Origin: Lepidodermella squamata
Lineage: Eukaryota; Gastrotricha
Length of the DNA stretch: 64,000 bases
Assembly (NCBI GenBank): GCA_047495785.1
Contig: JBLDXI010000074.1
Span: 1-64,000, forward strand
Reading direction: 5' to 3'
Notes under the pieces: model-generated
Databases searched by the model: none
Seen by the model: only the letters and a program-made list of their open reading frames with translations
What the model was told of the DNA's origin: nothing
Shown here: piece after piece, positions 1 to 12,309 of the stretch
Numbering within the stretch: the first letter of the stretch is position 1
How the letters are laid out: each line of letters starts with the position of its first letter
Made by a program: the position numbers and the translations under genes

Positions 1-2110
1 ACACGAAATTTTCTTATTAACCAGTATGATTTCCTAGTATAAAATTTGGCGTTATATAATAACCATTTTGAGAGCAACGCTGCCGCTGCCTGCCGTTATA
101 TCAGCAGCCGTCAATAATGTGTCGAAAAACAAGAGTCATCTGATGCACTGCACGAGTAGTACAGTTGTTTACAGCTTAATAAAATTACGATATTAAGCTT
201 TTAGCTGTAGTATATGAGGCAGAGTTTTTGGCGGCGGCGCCTTTTAATGACTGCGGCGTGATGGATGATACGAATCTCTCGCTGTTGTTGCGCCTTCGCT
301 TTTCCGATAGTTATCACACCAAACACGTGTGCTAAAAGGTGCGCCCGGGTTGGTTGATGAAAATATTTTTTTACAAACTGCCAACACGCGACATGGAGGC
401 GTGAAATACGTGTTTGTGATTGATATTTACATGGGTGCGTTTTTGGTGCCAACGCACGACCTAAAATATCAATGACATGTTCGAGATGGAAAACCCGGTC
501 AGGCCTTAGCCAACTGTTTTGAAGACGGTATATAAACCGCAACCCAGAGGTTTATGTTGTAATTAATTCAATAAAAATGGGCGTAGAAATTTAATTTACC
601 TATAGGGCTATTTCGCGGAATTTCAGAGTTAAAGTATTTTATGTACCACCTCAACATAATTTTCGGAGGGGTAAATCTTATGACGTGCCAAATTTCAATT
701 AATTCAATACAACCATTTTATTCGGTTATTTAACTGGTTAGGGTTAGGGTTATAGTGTTATTAGGTTAGGGCTAGAGGCTTGGGAATTGGGGAATTGGAA
801 CTGATTGGAATAATTTGGTAATGAATTCACCAGTCCTCCGATTTTTTTTCGTGACTAGAAAGTGTCTGCCACTGGAATGAAATTCCGAAAAAGTGTACCG
901 AATTTGGAATAAATTGTGATTTTTTCGATTTTTTCGCTATGTTGCTGTCCATTGGTTGGAAGTTCGCGAAACTAGTTAATACGCGATTAAAATAGCACTG
1001 ATATAATTCCCCGAAGCTAAAAGCCTACAGTATTCGATGCTGTACTAGGGAGTAAGGTCTTTTATATTGCTAAAAAGGAAACAAAAAATAACATAACGAA
1101 ATAGAATGCAAGCGAAGCGAACTCATTTTTTGGCGATTCGCCTCTGAAAATGCGAAAAATGAGCATCTCGAAGCTGGTTTTTGTCTAAATAGGAAGGAAT
1201 TTTAGGTCTCCTTCTAACTTCCTTGCGGACAGATTCCAGATCATTGAAAATTGGCCCTCCGAATGAGACTGGGAACTGTTGGCTTAAGGTAATAGAAAAC
1301 AATAGGATAATGGATATTTGCGAGCGAAGCGAGCGAAGCGAGCAACATTTTCGGTTTAAAAGCACAAAAATTGCGTATTTTTAACTCAAAAAATCTCTAA
1401 ACCTGGCCGGTTTTGCAAGGTCTTAAAAGTGTACGCCGATTAACTATACCCCCTGCCCCTTTACTCAACGATTTCAATAAGGAACATTTGTTTGTGTCTG
1501 CCTCTGAGCGTGGTCCAGTGGGCAAAAATCGGAACACTGGAATTCACTATACCTATCCCTTTTCGGAGCCGCCGTCATTTTCCTATATTAAATAAATAAA
1601 ATCCATGCACAAAAACGGAGGAGTTAAGATTGGGGTTTCATGCTAGGAATACGAAGAACTTCACGCAAACTCTGACGGTGCCTAGGTCGACCCGTCAAAC
1701 TATGGGCGGCATCTTCAAAATCGAGGCTGGAAAGTTTCACTCTATAACGCGCATATCGGCGCGAAAAATAGTGCGATGCCTACTAAACAAAATCGAAAAA
1801 CGTATTTTTGAATCTTTGAAAATCTCGCAACATCGAAACTTCCAAAAACGAATGTCACCGATGCTATAAGAGTGGTAATCGACCAGCCCGTCTTAATGGC
1901 GTTATCCGTTTCTGCTAGGATTCGCCACTTGTTGCGCCACAGGTATAAATAGCCCTGCTTCGCATTTTTCAAGCGAATAAATGTTGTGCGGGCGCCTCCG
2001 GTTCGATTCTCTGCGGCCACCACATTTTCAATGCTCTGAAATTTGAATTCTTATTTTTTCTATAATCATTTCGGAGCCTGATGAGCTAATGTGCAAATTT
2101 TCAGCTCATT
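1..2110. other. No gene supported; AT-rich DNA
   Basis: Only short ORFs without recognisable domains are visible. A degenerate TTAGGG tract lies near 735-772, and a short direct repeat of the unit GCGAAGCGA lies near 1321-1342. A tRNA-like T-loop string near 1999-2008 has no matching stems. I see no splice-linked exon series. Confidence 0.5.
735..772 (+). repeat. Degenerate interstitial TTAGGG tract
   Basis: Two adjacent GGTTAGGG units are followed by related GGTTAGGG-like words within about 40 bp. TTAGGG is the common animal telomere unit. Similar tracts occur at 4768-4815 (opposite orientation) and 8757-8838, so this looks like a dispersed sequence rather than a chromosome end. Confidence 0.55.
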
Positions 2111-2121
2111 TGTTAATTGGC

Positions 2122-3560
2122 TTAAGATGATATTATTTCTTTATTATTATTTCTAGCAGCTAGTTGGCAATAAAATAATAATAGCTTTATCGTCACATCA
2201 CAGAAGCAGGTTATCAGAACCATGTCAGCCAATCGTAGATATTTTCTGCGGACTTCCTCCTCGGCCTTCCTGGACAATCCTAGATCGGGATTGGTGGTAA
2301 TATATGTCACCGGAATCACTGGTATCAATGTCACTCCAGAAATTCGCTCAAATCGATTGCTTGACCAACAAACTGGTTGTAGGCCTTCCCTAAAACATCG
2401 CTCAAACGTAATATATCAAATACTGTTACGTAAACGTTTTTCTGCGCTGTTGAAAAACGGGAAAGGAATTAATAAATCGACTAGCGGCTCCGTAAAAATG
2501 TTATCTTTTTCAATCACGGATGAGTCTTCATCATCCTTTCCGAATGTTAAGTGCAAAGAGATCGTTCAACGTCGTGCTTGAAGGCTCCTCTGACGTCGTA
2601 AAAATATTATCAACGAGCTTGAAGGCATCATCGATCACTTTGATTTGTTTGGCGAATGCTTCGTCGCCCCCACTTAACTTACAGAGCACGGCCACAAAAC
2701 TCTGAAATTTCGATGAATTTCAGATAGAAAAGCACCGGTGCGTGAGTTTCTCCTTGAGGAGTTTTACATAATCAAAACGGTAATTAAAAACAGTTTGAAA
2801 AATCATGCAGCAATTTATTTTCAGAAGTTTCGAGACACAATCACCCATCACTATCAACGTCAGGCAACAATTGGAGAGGCATTCGAGATCATCGCGTTGA
2901 GTGAATATTTCTGTCAAATAACTTCAAGTCTGGCGTGTATTGATGTCCATTAGTCAGAGAAAATGTTTTCTGCAGATGGTCATTCTTTGAAAATTGTTGA
3001 TCTTCGAAGAACAATCGTTGGTAGATTTCTGATACAGGCGTAGTTCACTGGAGTAATTCGGAGTTAACTGCTCAACACGCGTAGCCCTTCACCAAGCAGC
3101 ATATTTCGATTCCATAGGCCTCATCTTGAAATTCTTAAAAGCACAAGCGCGTAAAATCGAGCACATTATCTATGGAAACATGAACAGAAATCAAGGAAAT
3201 CAACCAAAAAATGTTCATAAGCCATAATAAATTAATAAAAAAATGAAGATTTGATGACGGATTGATCTATCAATAAGCTCGTGGCAAACACATTCACTCA
3301 AGGCAAACATTGCCCATTTTCCACTCGGAGTTTCAAAAAACAGTGCCGTTTAAATTGCTTGTTTTGTTCTCAGTGAAATTATCAGCTAATTGCGGAGCAT
3401 GCCGGGGATAATTATGATCCCCTATTCGGAACGACGAAACTTGGGGCGCGAAAATAGGAGTCTCGGAGGCACACAACACACGAGTTTCCGCTATGGCGCG
3501 TTCTAAATCTGTAGCGGCTTCCTTAATAGCGTTTCTGGCCAACTTTCACCCATGCAAAAC
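2122..3560 (-). pseudogene. Possible decayed multi-exon coding region, unidentified
   Basis: Several minus-strand stretches read as protein-like but are interrupted. One follows an acceptor-like TTTCAG near 2704 and runs about 55 codons to a stop near 2530. A shifted frame then continues to about 2400, and a further open segment covers 2334-2122. Another open segment lies at 3542-3333. The frames do not join without indels, and no domain was recognised. It could be a degraded gene or transposon, or chance open frames; I rate it weak. Confidence 0.25.
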
Positions 3561-4767
3561 AGGACGAAAGGCCATACAGAGTATCAATTTTTTCAGGCGT
3601 AGGTACGCAAAAGGAGGCAACACCGGCCACGACTGATTTTCCAATATTTTATTTACCGAAAATTTGCCGTGGCCATAAATGGCAGTAGCTCACTCTCTAT
3701 TCAACCATATAAATGTTGAAGCTGTGTCATGCAAATTTCCTCAAAAATCAGGGCTTTAAAAACTGTGAGACCCTGCCTTGCAATTTGCCCCATCTCGGAT
3801 TCCAGAATGGTACTAATGGTATCAATGCAGAATTTTGTGAGCTTTCTTTATGATACGCGTAGTATCAACACTGCAGGGAACATTTGATTTGGTTTGAATA
3901 ATTTGATTCGTTTCGGTCATCAGATTTGATTCAAATAAGAAACCGAATCGTTCAATTTGATTGAAAATGATAAATTTAGAGGCTCGATGACTTATAGGTG
4001 AATTTAAATCAAGTTTATTAACACCCACTGCATCAGATTCACATTTAGGGTTGACGCGCTATTTGGCAAATAGATTCCCAGATCTCCGCACTATTGCGTG
4101 TCCTGTATTATGCCTTTCGTCGGATTCGCTGCAATAGCGCTCTTTCATCCATAACCGGAGCAGATGGGAGATGGGGGTGCCGAAGAAAGCGCAATGCAGA
4201 GTTAAATCTCTCGAAAAAACTCGTTTTGACGATTTCAGCAGTTTTTTCAGATGTTAGTCACGGAGAATCTTGGGATTTTCGGAAGATCTGATTGAGAGCG
4301 ATACGTTATTCGAGCACAAAAGCAGAGCTAGGATGATGGGCTTGCTGTGGAGTTTCGGCACCATCAGAGCTGCTGACATAAATGATTGGACGATGGTTTA
4401 TTCTTACGAGGACGAGTGCTTAAGAAAAGGCGACATTCCCATGCTAACTCATTTCTTGAATGAGTCGCTTTCTGCCTATCATCGATCAGTACCGTTCACC
4501 AGTTTAAGAAGAGCGGCAGTATGGAATGGGCAATGCTATTTCAAAAGATCTCCAATAGCCACTTACTACGCGGAATTTTCAACTCATTTAGATATTAGAT
4601 TGAGTAACGGTAGCTAGGTGGGCGAGCGTCTGCATACTTAACCTATTTGAGATAACAGCCGGCGAGACTATTATAATTTATAATTATCGAGACTGGAGGA
4701 ATACTTTGCCCTCTTGGTCAGGATAAACTTGGTACTCCTGTACTAGTGGTACGAATCCACTTTCAGA

Positions 4768-4815
4768 AAACCCCAAACCTAACCCTAACCCTTTCCCGAA
4801 CCCTAGCCCTAACAC
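4768..4815 (-). repeat. Degenerate CCCTAA (TTAGGG) tract
   Basis: Repeated CCTAACCCTAACCC-type words are interrupted by substitutions. The orientation is opposite to the tracts at 735 and 8757. Confidence 0.5.
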
Positions 4816-4819
4816 AACA

Positions 4820-7629
4820 ACAATAGTTAAGCATACCAAAAACTCAACAAGTACCCATAGTGCAATAGTGCAAAAGTGGGATGGCTGGGGACAATAAAAA
4901 ATCACATCGAAGTGAGACAGACCCTAGCAGTGATATCCAAATCCATTTTCCAATCCAAAAAAATCGCTCAAAAAGCTCAAACGCGGTCCTTGCCATGGAA
5001 ACAATTTATTTAATTTAAAAACATGTTTAACAATAAAAACAAATCAGTCAAACAATTAAAATAAAATAACGTCAGTAATGAATATTTAAAGCGTCCTTAG
5101 GTACGATGTTGGCGTCCATCGACGTGAGACGTTGTATCGTCTCTACTTTCTGTTCATTTACTATTCTCTACTCATACTCACACACTCTTCACTCTTTCTA
5201 TGCTTATCTTTTTGCGAAGAATCTTTTTGTGTGAAGAGAAATGCTATTGTGCTATTGGAAACCTGATGGGAAACCTGTTTGGAAATTTCGATTAATTAGC
5301 ATCTTGGGTACTCCCTCGTGGAAATGATTGATGATTGATGAATTTGAAGCATGAGAGGGAAGCAAGGATACCAATGAAATCTCGATAAATGATGCAACAG
5401 TCGAACTCAAAATCGGGAAAACATTGCACGCGGTCCTTGTATGACAAAACTGGAACAATATTTTAATGCTTTTAGCGCGGACGGTCCCGTGTTAATGTGC
5501 CAGGAAAACATTCTCACAATTCTTCGGTGGCTTTATGACTTGCTTGCAGGTAAGAATAGATTAGAAAAAATACAGTAGACAATGGCTGCGAATTTTTATC
5601 GTCATTGTGTTATGCTCCTTGAAAGTTTGGTTGTAGTCCGTTTATAATGTAAAGCTGTTGCTTTAGATATTTCATTGGAAAGATCCTGGAACACTCGTTA
5701 TTCCTACGTAGGTTTTCGCCTATTTAATGTTCAATTCATGAAATTCTCCGTGATTTTCTGTATAAGACCTGGTCCTTACTTCCAGAACTCGTCGCCGTCG
5801 TGATCTAAATGAATTGCCTTACTGCCCGGAAAAAAACCACGCTCAACCCATAAATATTAATAGAGACTGAAATTTAAGCCTAAGTGACCAAAATAGCATA
5901 TATTTCTTGATGATTTACCGGATTTACGGCTAAATAATTGGTTTCTGAGCTCGCTAAGTGCCTCAAATAAGAGCCATTTCCAAACGAAGTCTAATCCCTG
6001 ACTTTGAGGCTGACTATGAGGCGTTAATTTGAGGCTGAAAGTTTTTTCGGGCAGTACGAAATTTGAAAAATGGTACTTTTTGAGTTAGATGGTGAGCGCT
6101 GCAAAAAGATAAGTTAACGTCGCTAATGATGAGTGAGTATAGAGTGTAGCAAACTTTGCATGCGATTATGCTACAACACACTGGATATTGTGACTTTGAC
6201 TCATGTTTTGCGTGTTGATATTTCCGGTTCATTTTAAAGTGACATTATAAGGACTCGCTATTGAGGTGCACTCGTAGTCCGGTTTTTGGCTCACGAGAAG
6301 TGCACCAGGTTTGATGATTATTTGACTTTGTTCAATGGTTTGAATTGGCACACGTGCGCTTAGAGCGCGTGGTTTAGCACATGCCTTTTCTCGATAATTC
6401 AGGCTCGTGCTGTATCATACCTGTTGCGCAATTCAAATAACCGTAGCATGTTTAGCCCATCAAAATGTTCGCTTTTGACAGAATTCATTTAATTTAATTT
6501 GGTCGCTACTTTTCAAAGGATAACTCATAAATTTTCCAATAATTTTCAACATATTGAATAATTTTCTAATTTTTTCTTCTAATTTTCCTTGCCTAAGTAA
6601 TTTGACCTATGATGCTCCTTTGCACCCTTGTTACACCCTATTCTCAGGGTTGCATCCTCTTGGTAGTATGGATTACACCCTTTATTAAAAAATAAACATT
6701 TCAAATATCGAATACCAAAAGGTCCCGTTGGGCTCAGCTACCTCAAAATCTCGCAGCCTACCCATGGAAGTTAAACAAAAATTGTAGTATTAACCGCACT
6801 GTCATTAATTCCGCATCCACATTTTACAAGATTTTTCAAAATAGCAATCCTTGCAAATTGCCGCGGCCTTGATACTAAGGACCGAGACTTACGGACGAAC
6901 TTTCCTTTTCTCTTTTCTCTTCCCCTTTTTGCTCTTCCCCCACCTAAATAATATCAAAACTAATAAAGTCATATGAAAATGTTAATTTCATGATTTAGCA
7001 AGACCAATTCAGACCAATCGGTGAAATTTTTCATGTCATGCAACTGATGCAACCAAGTAGTCGGTGATTATTCTGTAAATTTGCAAGAGCTCATTTCCGT
7101 CTCGCCATAACTTATTCGACCATCAATTTTACTTGCACACCACCGTACTAGCAGTTATTTTGGACAAATACATGGTTTTCAGCTCTAGAAAATCGGGAAA
7201 TTTTTTATAAAGATGTGGCAATTTCAGGGTATGACCCAATTCCCATGTCTGCAAAATGTTCAAAATGCAATGCAATGTAACGGGATCATCATAGCCAAAG
7301 TGGGACCCTCTTAACCACCCGCCGTCTCAATCGGGGCCAGAACCTGCCACCTTAAAAATCAACTCCACCCGCTATCTTTAGCTCGACGCATTTATCAGGT
7401 CCAAAATTACCCCTCGTGAAATTTGAGCTCACCTGTAAAAAACTAGCTACGTCAAATGTCTAATTTTTTAAAGTCGACAGTTCATGGTGTCAGCTACTGC
7501 CGTTAAATGTTTCAGAGCAATCGGCTTTCAGGTTGACCGGGATTAAGGGGGTCCCAAATTGACTTTTTGAGACATCCCACTTTTTATTTATGATAAATCA
7601 GGCAACTATCTGAATACCTTTAATTTGGT
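4820..7629. other. Gene-free stretch
   Basis: AT-rich DNA with many short ORFs on both strands and none with a recognisable domain or a convincing exon series. Pyrimidine-rich CTCT/ACTC runs occur around 5140-5200. The last part, just before 7637, borders the segment that is also present inverted at 31853-32271. Confidence 0.5.
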
Positions 7630-7636
7630 ACCGTTG

Positions 7637-8069
7637 GAAAGCCCGTCTTTCAAGGCTTCTTGAGATTTTAATGGTCATTTTTTTCTAAATTTTTGATTGA
7701 ACACTTACGCGTAGAAGTTTTTCTGAATCATGTCTGCTGACGCTACTGCTGCTGGAGCTGCTGCTGCTGGTCTGCTGCTGCTTCCCGAAAACGCTCTAAA
7801 CCAGTTGGGAAAAGCAGAGCTGGTACAACTCTGCCTCCAGTTCCAGCAGGTGATCAAGCTCATAGCGAACGAGAAGAATGCTCAGCTCGCGGCAAAAGAC
7901 GAGGAGATACAGAAGCTGCTACAAATCGCAGCCTCGCTGTCCGCCGCAAAACCTGCCGATGCCACTCGAGAGCGACCCAGCCCTGTAAGATTTTGATTTT
8001 TATCATACCGCCATGCCTTGACAGATGCATATTTCCAAAATTCCACTCAGGTTTACAAACGAAAATTTG
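7637..8069 (+). repeat. Segment duplicated in inverted orientation at 31853-32271
   Basis: The block starts at the shared word GAAAGCCCGTC and ends just after a micro-exon. It covers the 5' flank, exon 1 and the micro-exon of a small coiled-coil gene. The partner copy on the minus strand is about 14 bp shorter and carries frame-changing indels, so this copy looks like the better preserved one. Confidence 0.75.
7730..7984 (+). CDS. Exon 1 of a small coiled-coil family gene (intact copy)
   Basis: This 85-codon exon begins MSADATAAG, with Ala- and Leu-rich runs, followed by the family motif LNQLGKAELVQLCLQFQ. Heptad-like Lys/Glu/Gln-rich sequence (LAAKDEEIQKLL) follows, and the exon ends ERPSP before the donor GTAAGA. 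The same ending precedes donors in the 32-35 kb copies, which supports the splice site. I do not recognise the family; a coiled coil is inferred from heptad spacing. The next pieces are a micro-exon at 8051 and probably a last exon at 11492. The model is incomplete because exon phases do not close without one more exon. Confidence 0.6.
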
Positions 8070-8072
8070 GTG
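8051..8072 (+). CDS. Micro-exon of the coiled-coil family gene
   Basis: After the acceptor CCACTCAG comes GTTTACAAACG..., encoding VYKRKF. It is 19 nt (donor GTGGTG) or 22 nt (donor GTGACT); both leave phase 1. Near-identical micro-exons follow exon 1 at 31871-31853 and 33927-33906, so the piece is conserved with its acceptor, which is the main evidence that it is real. Confidence 0.5.
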
Positions 8073-8756
8073 GTGACTAAAAGTAATAATTAGTGTTGTC
8101 CGTCTTTGCATGTTTTTTGTTACATCTTACATGCGTTCTAAACGCAGCACCTATGCTTGCACTAATTTTTTGTTTTTATCCGCTTGACGTGATTTATCCT
8201 TCTAGCGATATACCCTAACATAGTTACTATACTAACCTGATATAGGGTCGTATATCACATTAAGCAAAATAACGCCTGCTTACGCGTTGTCAAGCGTTAA
8301 ACCCAGACTATACTATCGCCACACAAAAATCAGTCCGGATGTTTGTTACATTTTCGAAAGCATGGCCTGTTTTCTCTTTCAAAGACATTCAAAAATACAA
8401 AACACCATTGCCTTTCTCGTTTCGGAGTTTTTAGGGGGGATTTATTTATCTATGAACACTCCAGAACTCCCCTAGAAATGAGGGGAAGAAATAAGAAAAT
8501 ATTTGAATAACCAGCAAATAAGGAAGGTAATTTTCGAAAATGCTAGGAATAAAAAAAAAATTCTACCAGACACCGTGCGATTTATATTAGAATATATATT
8601 TTACCGTTTATTTAACCTTCCTCTTCGTGCTTCTGGCGTTTGGTAGCGATTGGCATAATTTGAAAAATTCGACCTTTCTTTATCCATATTATGTACGAAA
8701 TTTTAATATTTTCTCTTACTTTTTATAATGTTGTGTTTTTTTAGCAAAACTATGGT

Positions 8757-8838
8757 TAATAATTGGGGTTGGGGGTTAGGGCTAGTTGGCAAGGTTCGGA
8801 CTCTGGTTAGGGTTAGGCTTAGGGTTAGGGATAGGTCG
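8757..8838 (+). repeat. Degenerate TTAGGG-like tract
   Basis: The sequence holds GGTTGGGGGTTAGGG and, further on, GGTTAGGGTTAGGCTTAGGG words. It lies about 115 bp outside the left end of the piggyBac-like element. Confidence 0.5.
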
Positions 8839-8953
8839 AGTTTGGGGTTATTATTAAGTTCGATTTAATTATTTATCTATACCTTGCATTTTGCCGGTAA
8901 CCATTTTCAAGCGGAAAATTGACTACGTCATTGGCTAATGACTGCAGTTTTGC

Positions 8954-11166
8954 TTAACCCTTTCATGGCCGACTGTTTTTTCAGCCAGCCAAAAAAATCG
9001 AATTATTAAATTTTTAGGAAAATGTTTTTAGGCATTTTTAGGCATTTTTAGGCAAAGAACCTAGTCGGAAAATCGGCAACCGTATGCCAAACTAGGCACT
9101 TGGGCGAATAGTTCACCTCAGGTTCTGATTTCACTGAAAATTTCAATCACCATAGAATTTTGAATATAGATTCATCCAGATGAATTCATAGGATTCGTCA
9201 GCCAGGTTCCCGTTTTGCCATTTTTAGATGAAAGGTCATAAAAACGGAATACGTAGTCAATGAGACCCTGCCGGACACAGGTGTTAAGTCAGATCTAGCA
9301 GAAAAAATTCTGAGATGTCGATTTCTTCGATTGAAAAATGAAAAATAAAAAATCGCCCCTCGGTTTGAAATTTTGAAATTGCTCGCTTTCCGAGAAGCAC
9401 AGGAGTACTGAAATTCGGGTTTCCGATTCTTGTGGGTAACATCCAAAAGCAGTATTTTACAAAAGGAGACACGAAAATACGAAAAACATAGAGAACGTAG
9501 TGATCAGAGTGTGCACTCACGCTTTTTTCTTGAAACAAAAACTTCTTTTTGTGCGCGCGCATCTTTTTTGAAAACATGCATGTTTTACATAGTAATTTCT
9601 TGTTTTTCAACATTTTCCCGCGGAAATCGGTCGTCTATTATTTGCTGTCAAGTGGCACCTTCCGAATAATTCAAACCTGCTCTTTCACGTGGTAATGGCC
9701 GCTTGTTGCCGAAAATGACCTATCATGGCAATATTCCAGTGGATATCGAATCGTCCCCTATGAGGTCGCCCTCACTAACTTTTTTTTTTATTTACCGAAT
9801 ATTTTTAGCTATAATCAAAGATTAAGGCCTAGGGAGTTCATCTGCAGTTTAAAAAAAGTTGATGTCGGTGTTTTCGGGGAAACATCTGGCCGGAAGGCTA
9901 TTCCATCTTGTGAAGATCTCATTGAGTCGTTGTAGTGGCTCAATCTCCGTACCTGGTTTTCGTCGAACAACACTTTGCCACGGTGTAGACAGACGCACCT
10001 GATATTTGTGACGGGCAATCGAACCACGAAGCGTTCGCGTGTCCCTACTTGGTTCAAAGCTTAGCTATTAGCAGTTACTAGGAACTAACCATGTCCCGGT
10101 TTGGATACTGTAAGATTCTTCATGAAACAAGCTTTCGGCAGATATATATAAAACTCCTAATTTTGATCACGCTATGCGTGCAAAATGAGTCTTAAACTTC
10201 AGTGCATTTTATTCTAATTTTTCGGAGCAATTTAAAATTTAGATTTGAAAAGTTGAATTTTTCTTCAGCGATTTTTCAGTTTTTCATACAAAGCGTGCTG
10301 AGTTCGTTGTTTAGCATTCCTGAACTAATTTTGCATGAGCTTTTCAAATATTTCGGTTACAGACCTATAACTCGCTTCCATTATCGGCAAAAAACGGGGG
10401 AATCTAATGTGGCAACGGAATTTTGAAAAACTCAATTTCTGGCTCCTAAGGAGACGCATGGATAACTTGGCATGCTGTTTTGAGCTTTTAGCCAGATTCC
10501 TCACCTTCAAATACCCTAATGATGAGCTACAACTGAGTGCATGAGGTTAACATTGGTGTGTGCAGTGAAGCAAATTACGAATGTTTGCCAATAATTTAGA
10601 TTTTTGATAGCGCATTTCGAAAATCTGCATTTTTTGGTCGTACAATTTGAAGCTGTGTTTCTCAACAACCGTGATAGCTACGAACGCCGTTCAGATATCG
10701 ATTTACTCCTTGTGCTTCGACCTTTGCTTTAGTCATGACATTTTACCTGGCTGAAATTTCTGATGACGTGGATAGCTCCTTTTTCGGTGCCACTGGTCAC
10801 TACAGTGTTTGTATTTGTAAGTAAGATACTAAGTGATACAAAAATTTCGGCATGGTGGGATTTTCATGAAAAGATAGAGCAAGAAACAATCTACGTGACG
10901 CATATTATAAGAAAAAAATATAAAATGACCGACGTCAAGTAAAAATCTTCAAAAAAATCAAAATTTGCATGTAAAAGGGCTATCCAAGAAAGTCGAAAAA
11001 ATCGGAAAAAAGAATTAAGGAGGGGTTTTTCATTTATTTTTTGTTTCAATTTCGCATCGTGAGTGCGCAGTCTGATCACTACGTTCCCTATGACGAAAAA
11101 TTAGCCGAGCTGTGAACGTGCAAAGTCAGAATTCCGAAATCGTCCTTATGGCCATGAAAGGGTTAA
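8954..11166. mobile_element. piggyBac-like element (non-autonomous or decayed)
   Basis: TTAA at 8954-8957 is followed by CCCTTTCATGGCC. At the other end, the exact inverse GGCCATGAAAGGG (11150-11162) is followed by TTAA (11163-11166). A TTAA target duplication with ends starting CCC is the hallmark of piggyBac transposons. The body is about 2.2 kb. A second imperfect inverted repeat of about 35 bp pairs 9488-9522 with 11056-11090. No intact transposase is visible; short ORFs inside (such as 10057-9815 on minus) are unrecognised. It lies inside the presumed intron of the coiled-coil gene. Confidence 0.7.
9024..9054 (+). repeat. Short tandem repeat, unit about 10 bp
   Basis: The unit TTTTTAGGCA occurs three times in a row, just inside the left end of the piggyBac-like element. 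Subterminal short repeats are common in such elements. Confidence 0.6.
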
Positions 11167-11491
11167 ATAAACCAGCATTCATGATTTCCATGATTCCAGC
11201 TCGACTTTATTAAAAAAAATATGTATGGAAGATTGCACCCTCAAAAATTATTGCGCAATGCCCCATTATTTCTTCTATGATTCGTTTGTCCGAAGAAAAG
11301 TGATGACAACTACTTGGCTTTATTTCAGCATATCGAGAAATTAAAAGTAACCTACCCTGTTTAAAATTATTTTTGGGCACATTTCTAATTATTAAGGCTT
11401 CTTTGTTGTACGTGCGTATTGTTTTAAATTGTGTTACTAGTGGATCTAATTATTTTTAAAGAATTATTTACGACGCAATTTATCGTTTCAG

Positions 11492-11605
11492 ATGGAACGA
11501 GATCGAACGAAACTTCTGGATCACACGATTGTCAACCGCGAGGCGCTGATGAACGTGGCCGCCGAGTCCGAAACGAAAATGAATCTCGAACCGAAACGAA
11601 AATGA
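11492..11605 (+). CDS. Last exon of a coiled-coil family gene
   Basis: After the acceptor TATCGTTTCAG, 37 codons begin MERDRTKLLDHTIVNRE and end at TGA. This matches the last-exon module found on the minus strand at 33502 and 35268 (IERDATKILERTIVDRG at 35268), including the acceptor context. It probably ends the gene starting at 7730, which would give an intron of over 3 kb containing the piggyBac-like element. The micro-exon leaves phase 1 while this exon enters in phase 0, so an exon is missing from the model. Confidence 0.5.
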   Translation: MERDRTKLLDHTIVNREALMNVAAESETKMNLEPKRK

Positions 11606-11639
11606 ACGAACTGAAATGAATCTCGCACTTCTCGTCCAT

Positions 11640-12290
11640 CTACCTCCTTCGTCCTACTGATCGTCCATCCTATCCACAGCATCAAAGATCTAGGTCTCCA
11701 TGTTGATGATTCTCTGCGTCCTTCAATCTGTCCTCTGTGTTTCATCTTTAAAATTATTGATTGGCTCTGTAGCTACCACCCTTAAAAATAATATTTTACT
11801 AATTAATCTACTCCATCGACTGCGCGTACATAAGTTCCTGATGGCTCTTACAAAAACGCTACCTCTGTCTGTTTCCACAATTTCTTGCTAAATAGAATTT
11901 TTAATATTTAGAATGAGCTACCTGAAAGTATTTTTGAAATTGATAGCACTCTTTTATATTGTTATGCAAAATGATATTATCTTTAAAAATAATACCTATT
12001 AGAAAGACTGACTTTAAAAATTATCTAACTTCAAGGTTTGAATGTCTGCTGACCCTTTCTGTCCGCGAAACCTTGGTGTCGAAATAGAAATTATTATTGT
12101 TATTATTATTCAGAAATAATGTAGAACCGATCAATGTAGATTTTCCTTTGGTTATCGTTTAGCTCCTATTTGGAATAGTCTTACTGATGAAATCGTTTCC
12201 TTAAGTAATTCTCGAATATTTGAATATAAATTAATGAACACTAATTTATCACAGCATTTACGCTGCTCTTTACTGTAAATTAACTGTACC
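11640..12290 (+). mobile_element. Decayed LINE reverse-transcriptase C-terminal fragments
   Basis: Short frames read SIKDLGLHVDDSL near 11677-11720, NELPESIFEIDS near 11914, and LAPIWNSLTDEIVSLS near 12165. These resemble the end of non-LTR retrotransposon reverse transcriptases, where a KDLG..D motif and a WNSLP.. motif are typical. Stops and frame changes separate them, so this is a relic. The assignment is from motif memory only. Confidence 0.5.
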
Positions 12291-12309
12291 AATTTAATGT
12301 GAAAGTGTG

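Noticed and set aside
201-542. 113-codon minus-strand ORF
   Set aside because: Basic, no domain or signal, no splice partners; probably chance.
1985-2025. tRNA-like sequence with GGTTCGATTC
   Set aside because: The flanking bases do not form a T-stem, and no D or anticodon arm was found.
7730-7984. SAP domain in the coiled-coil family motif
   Set aside because: LGKAELVQLC is superficially similar, but the second helix and the conserved Gly turn are absent.
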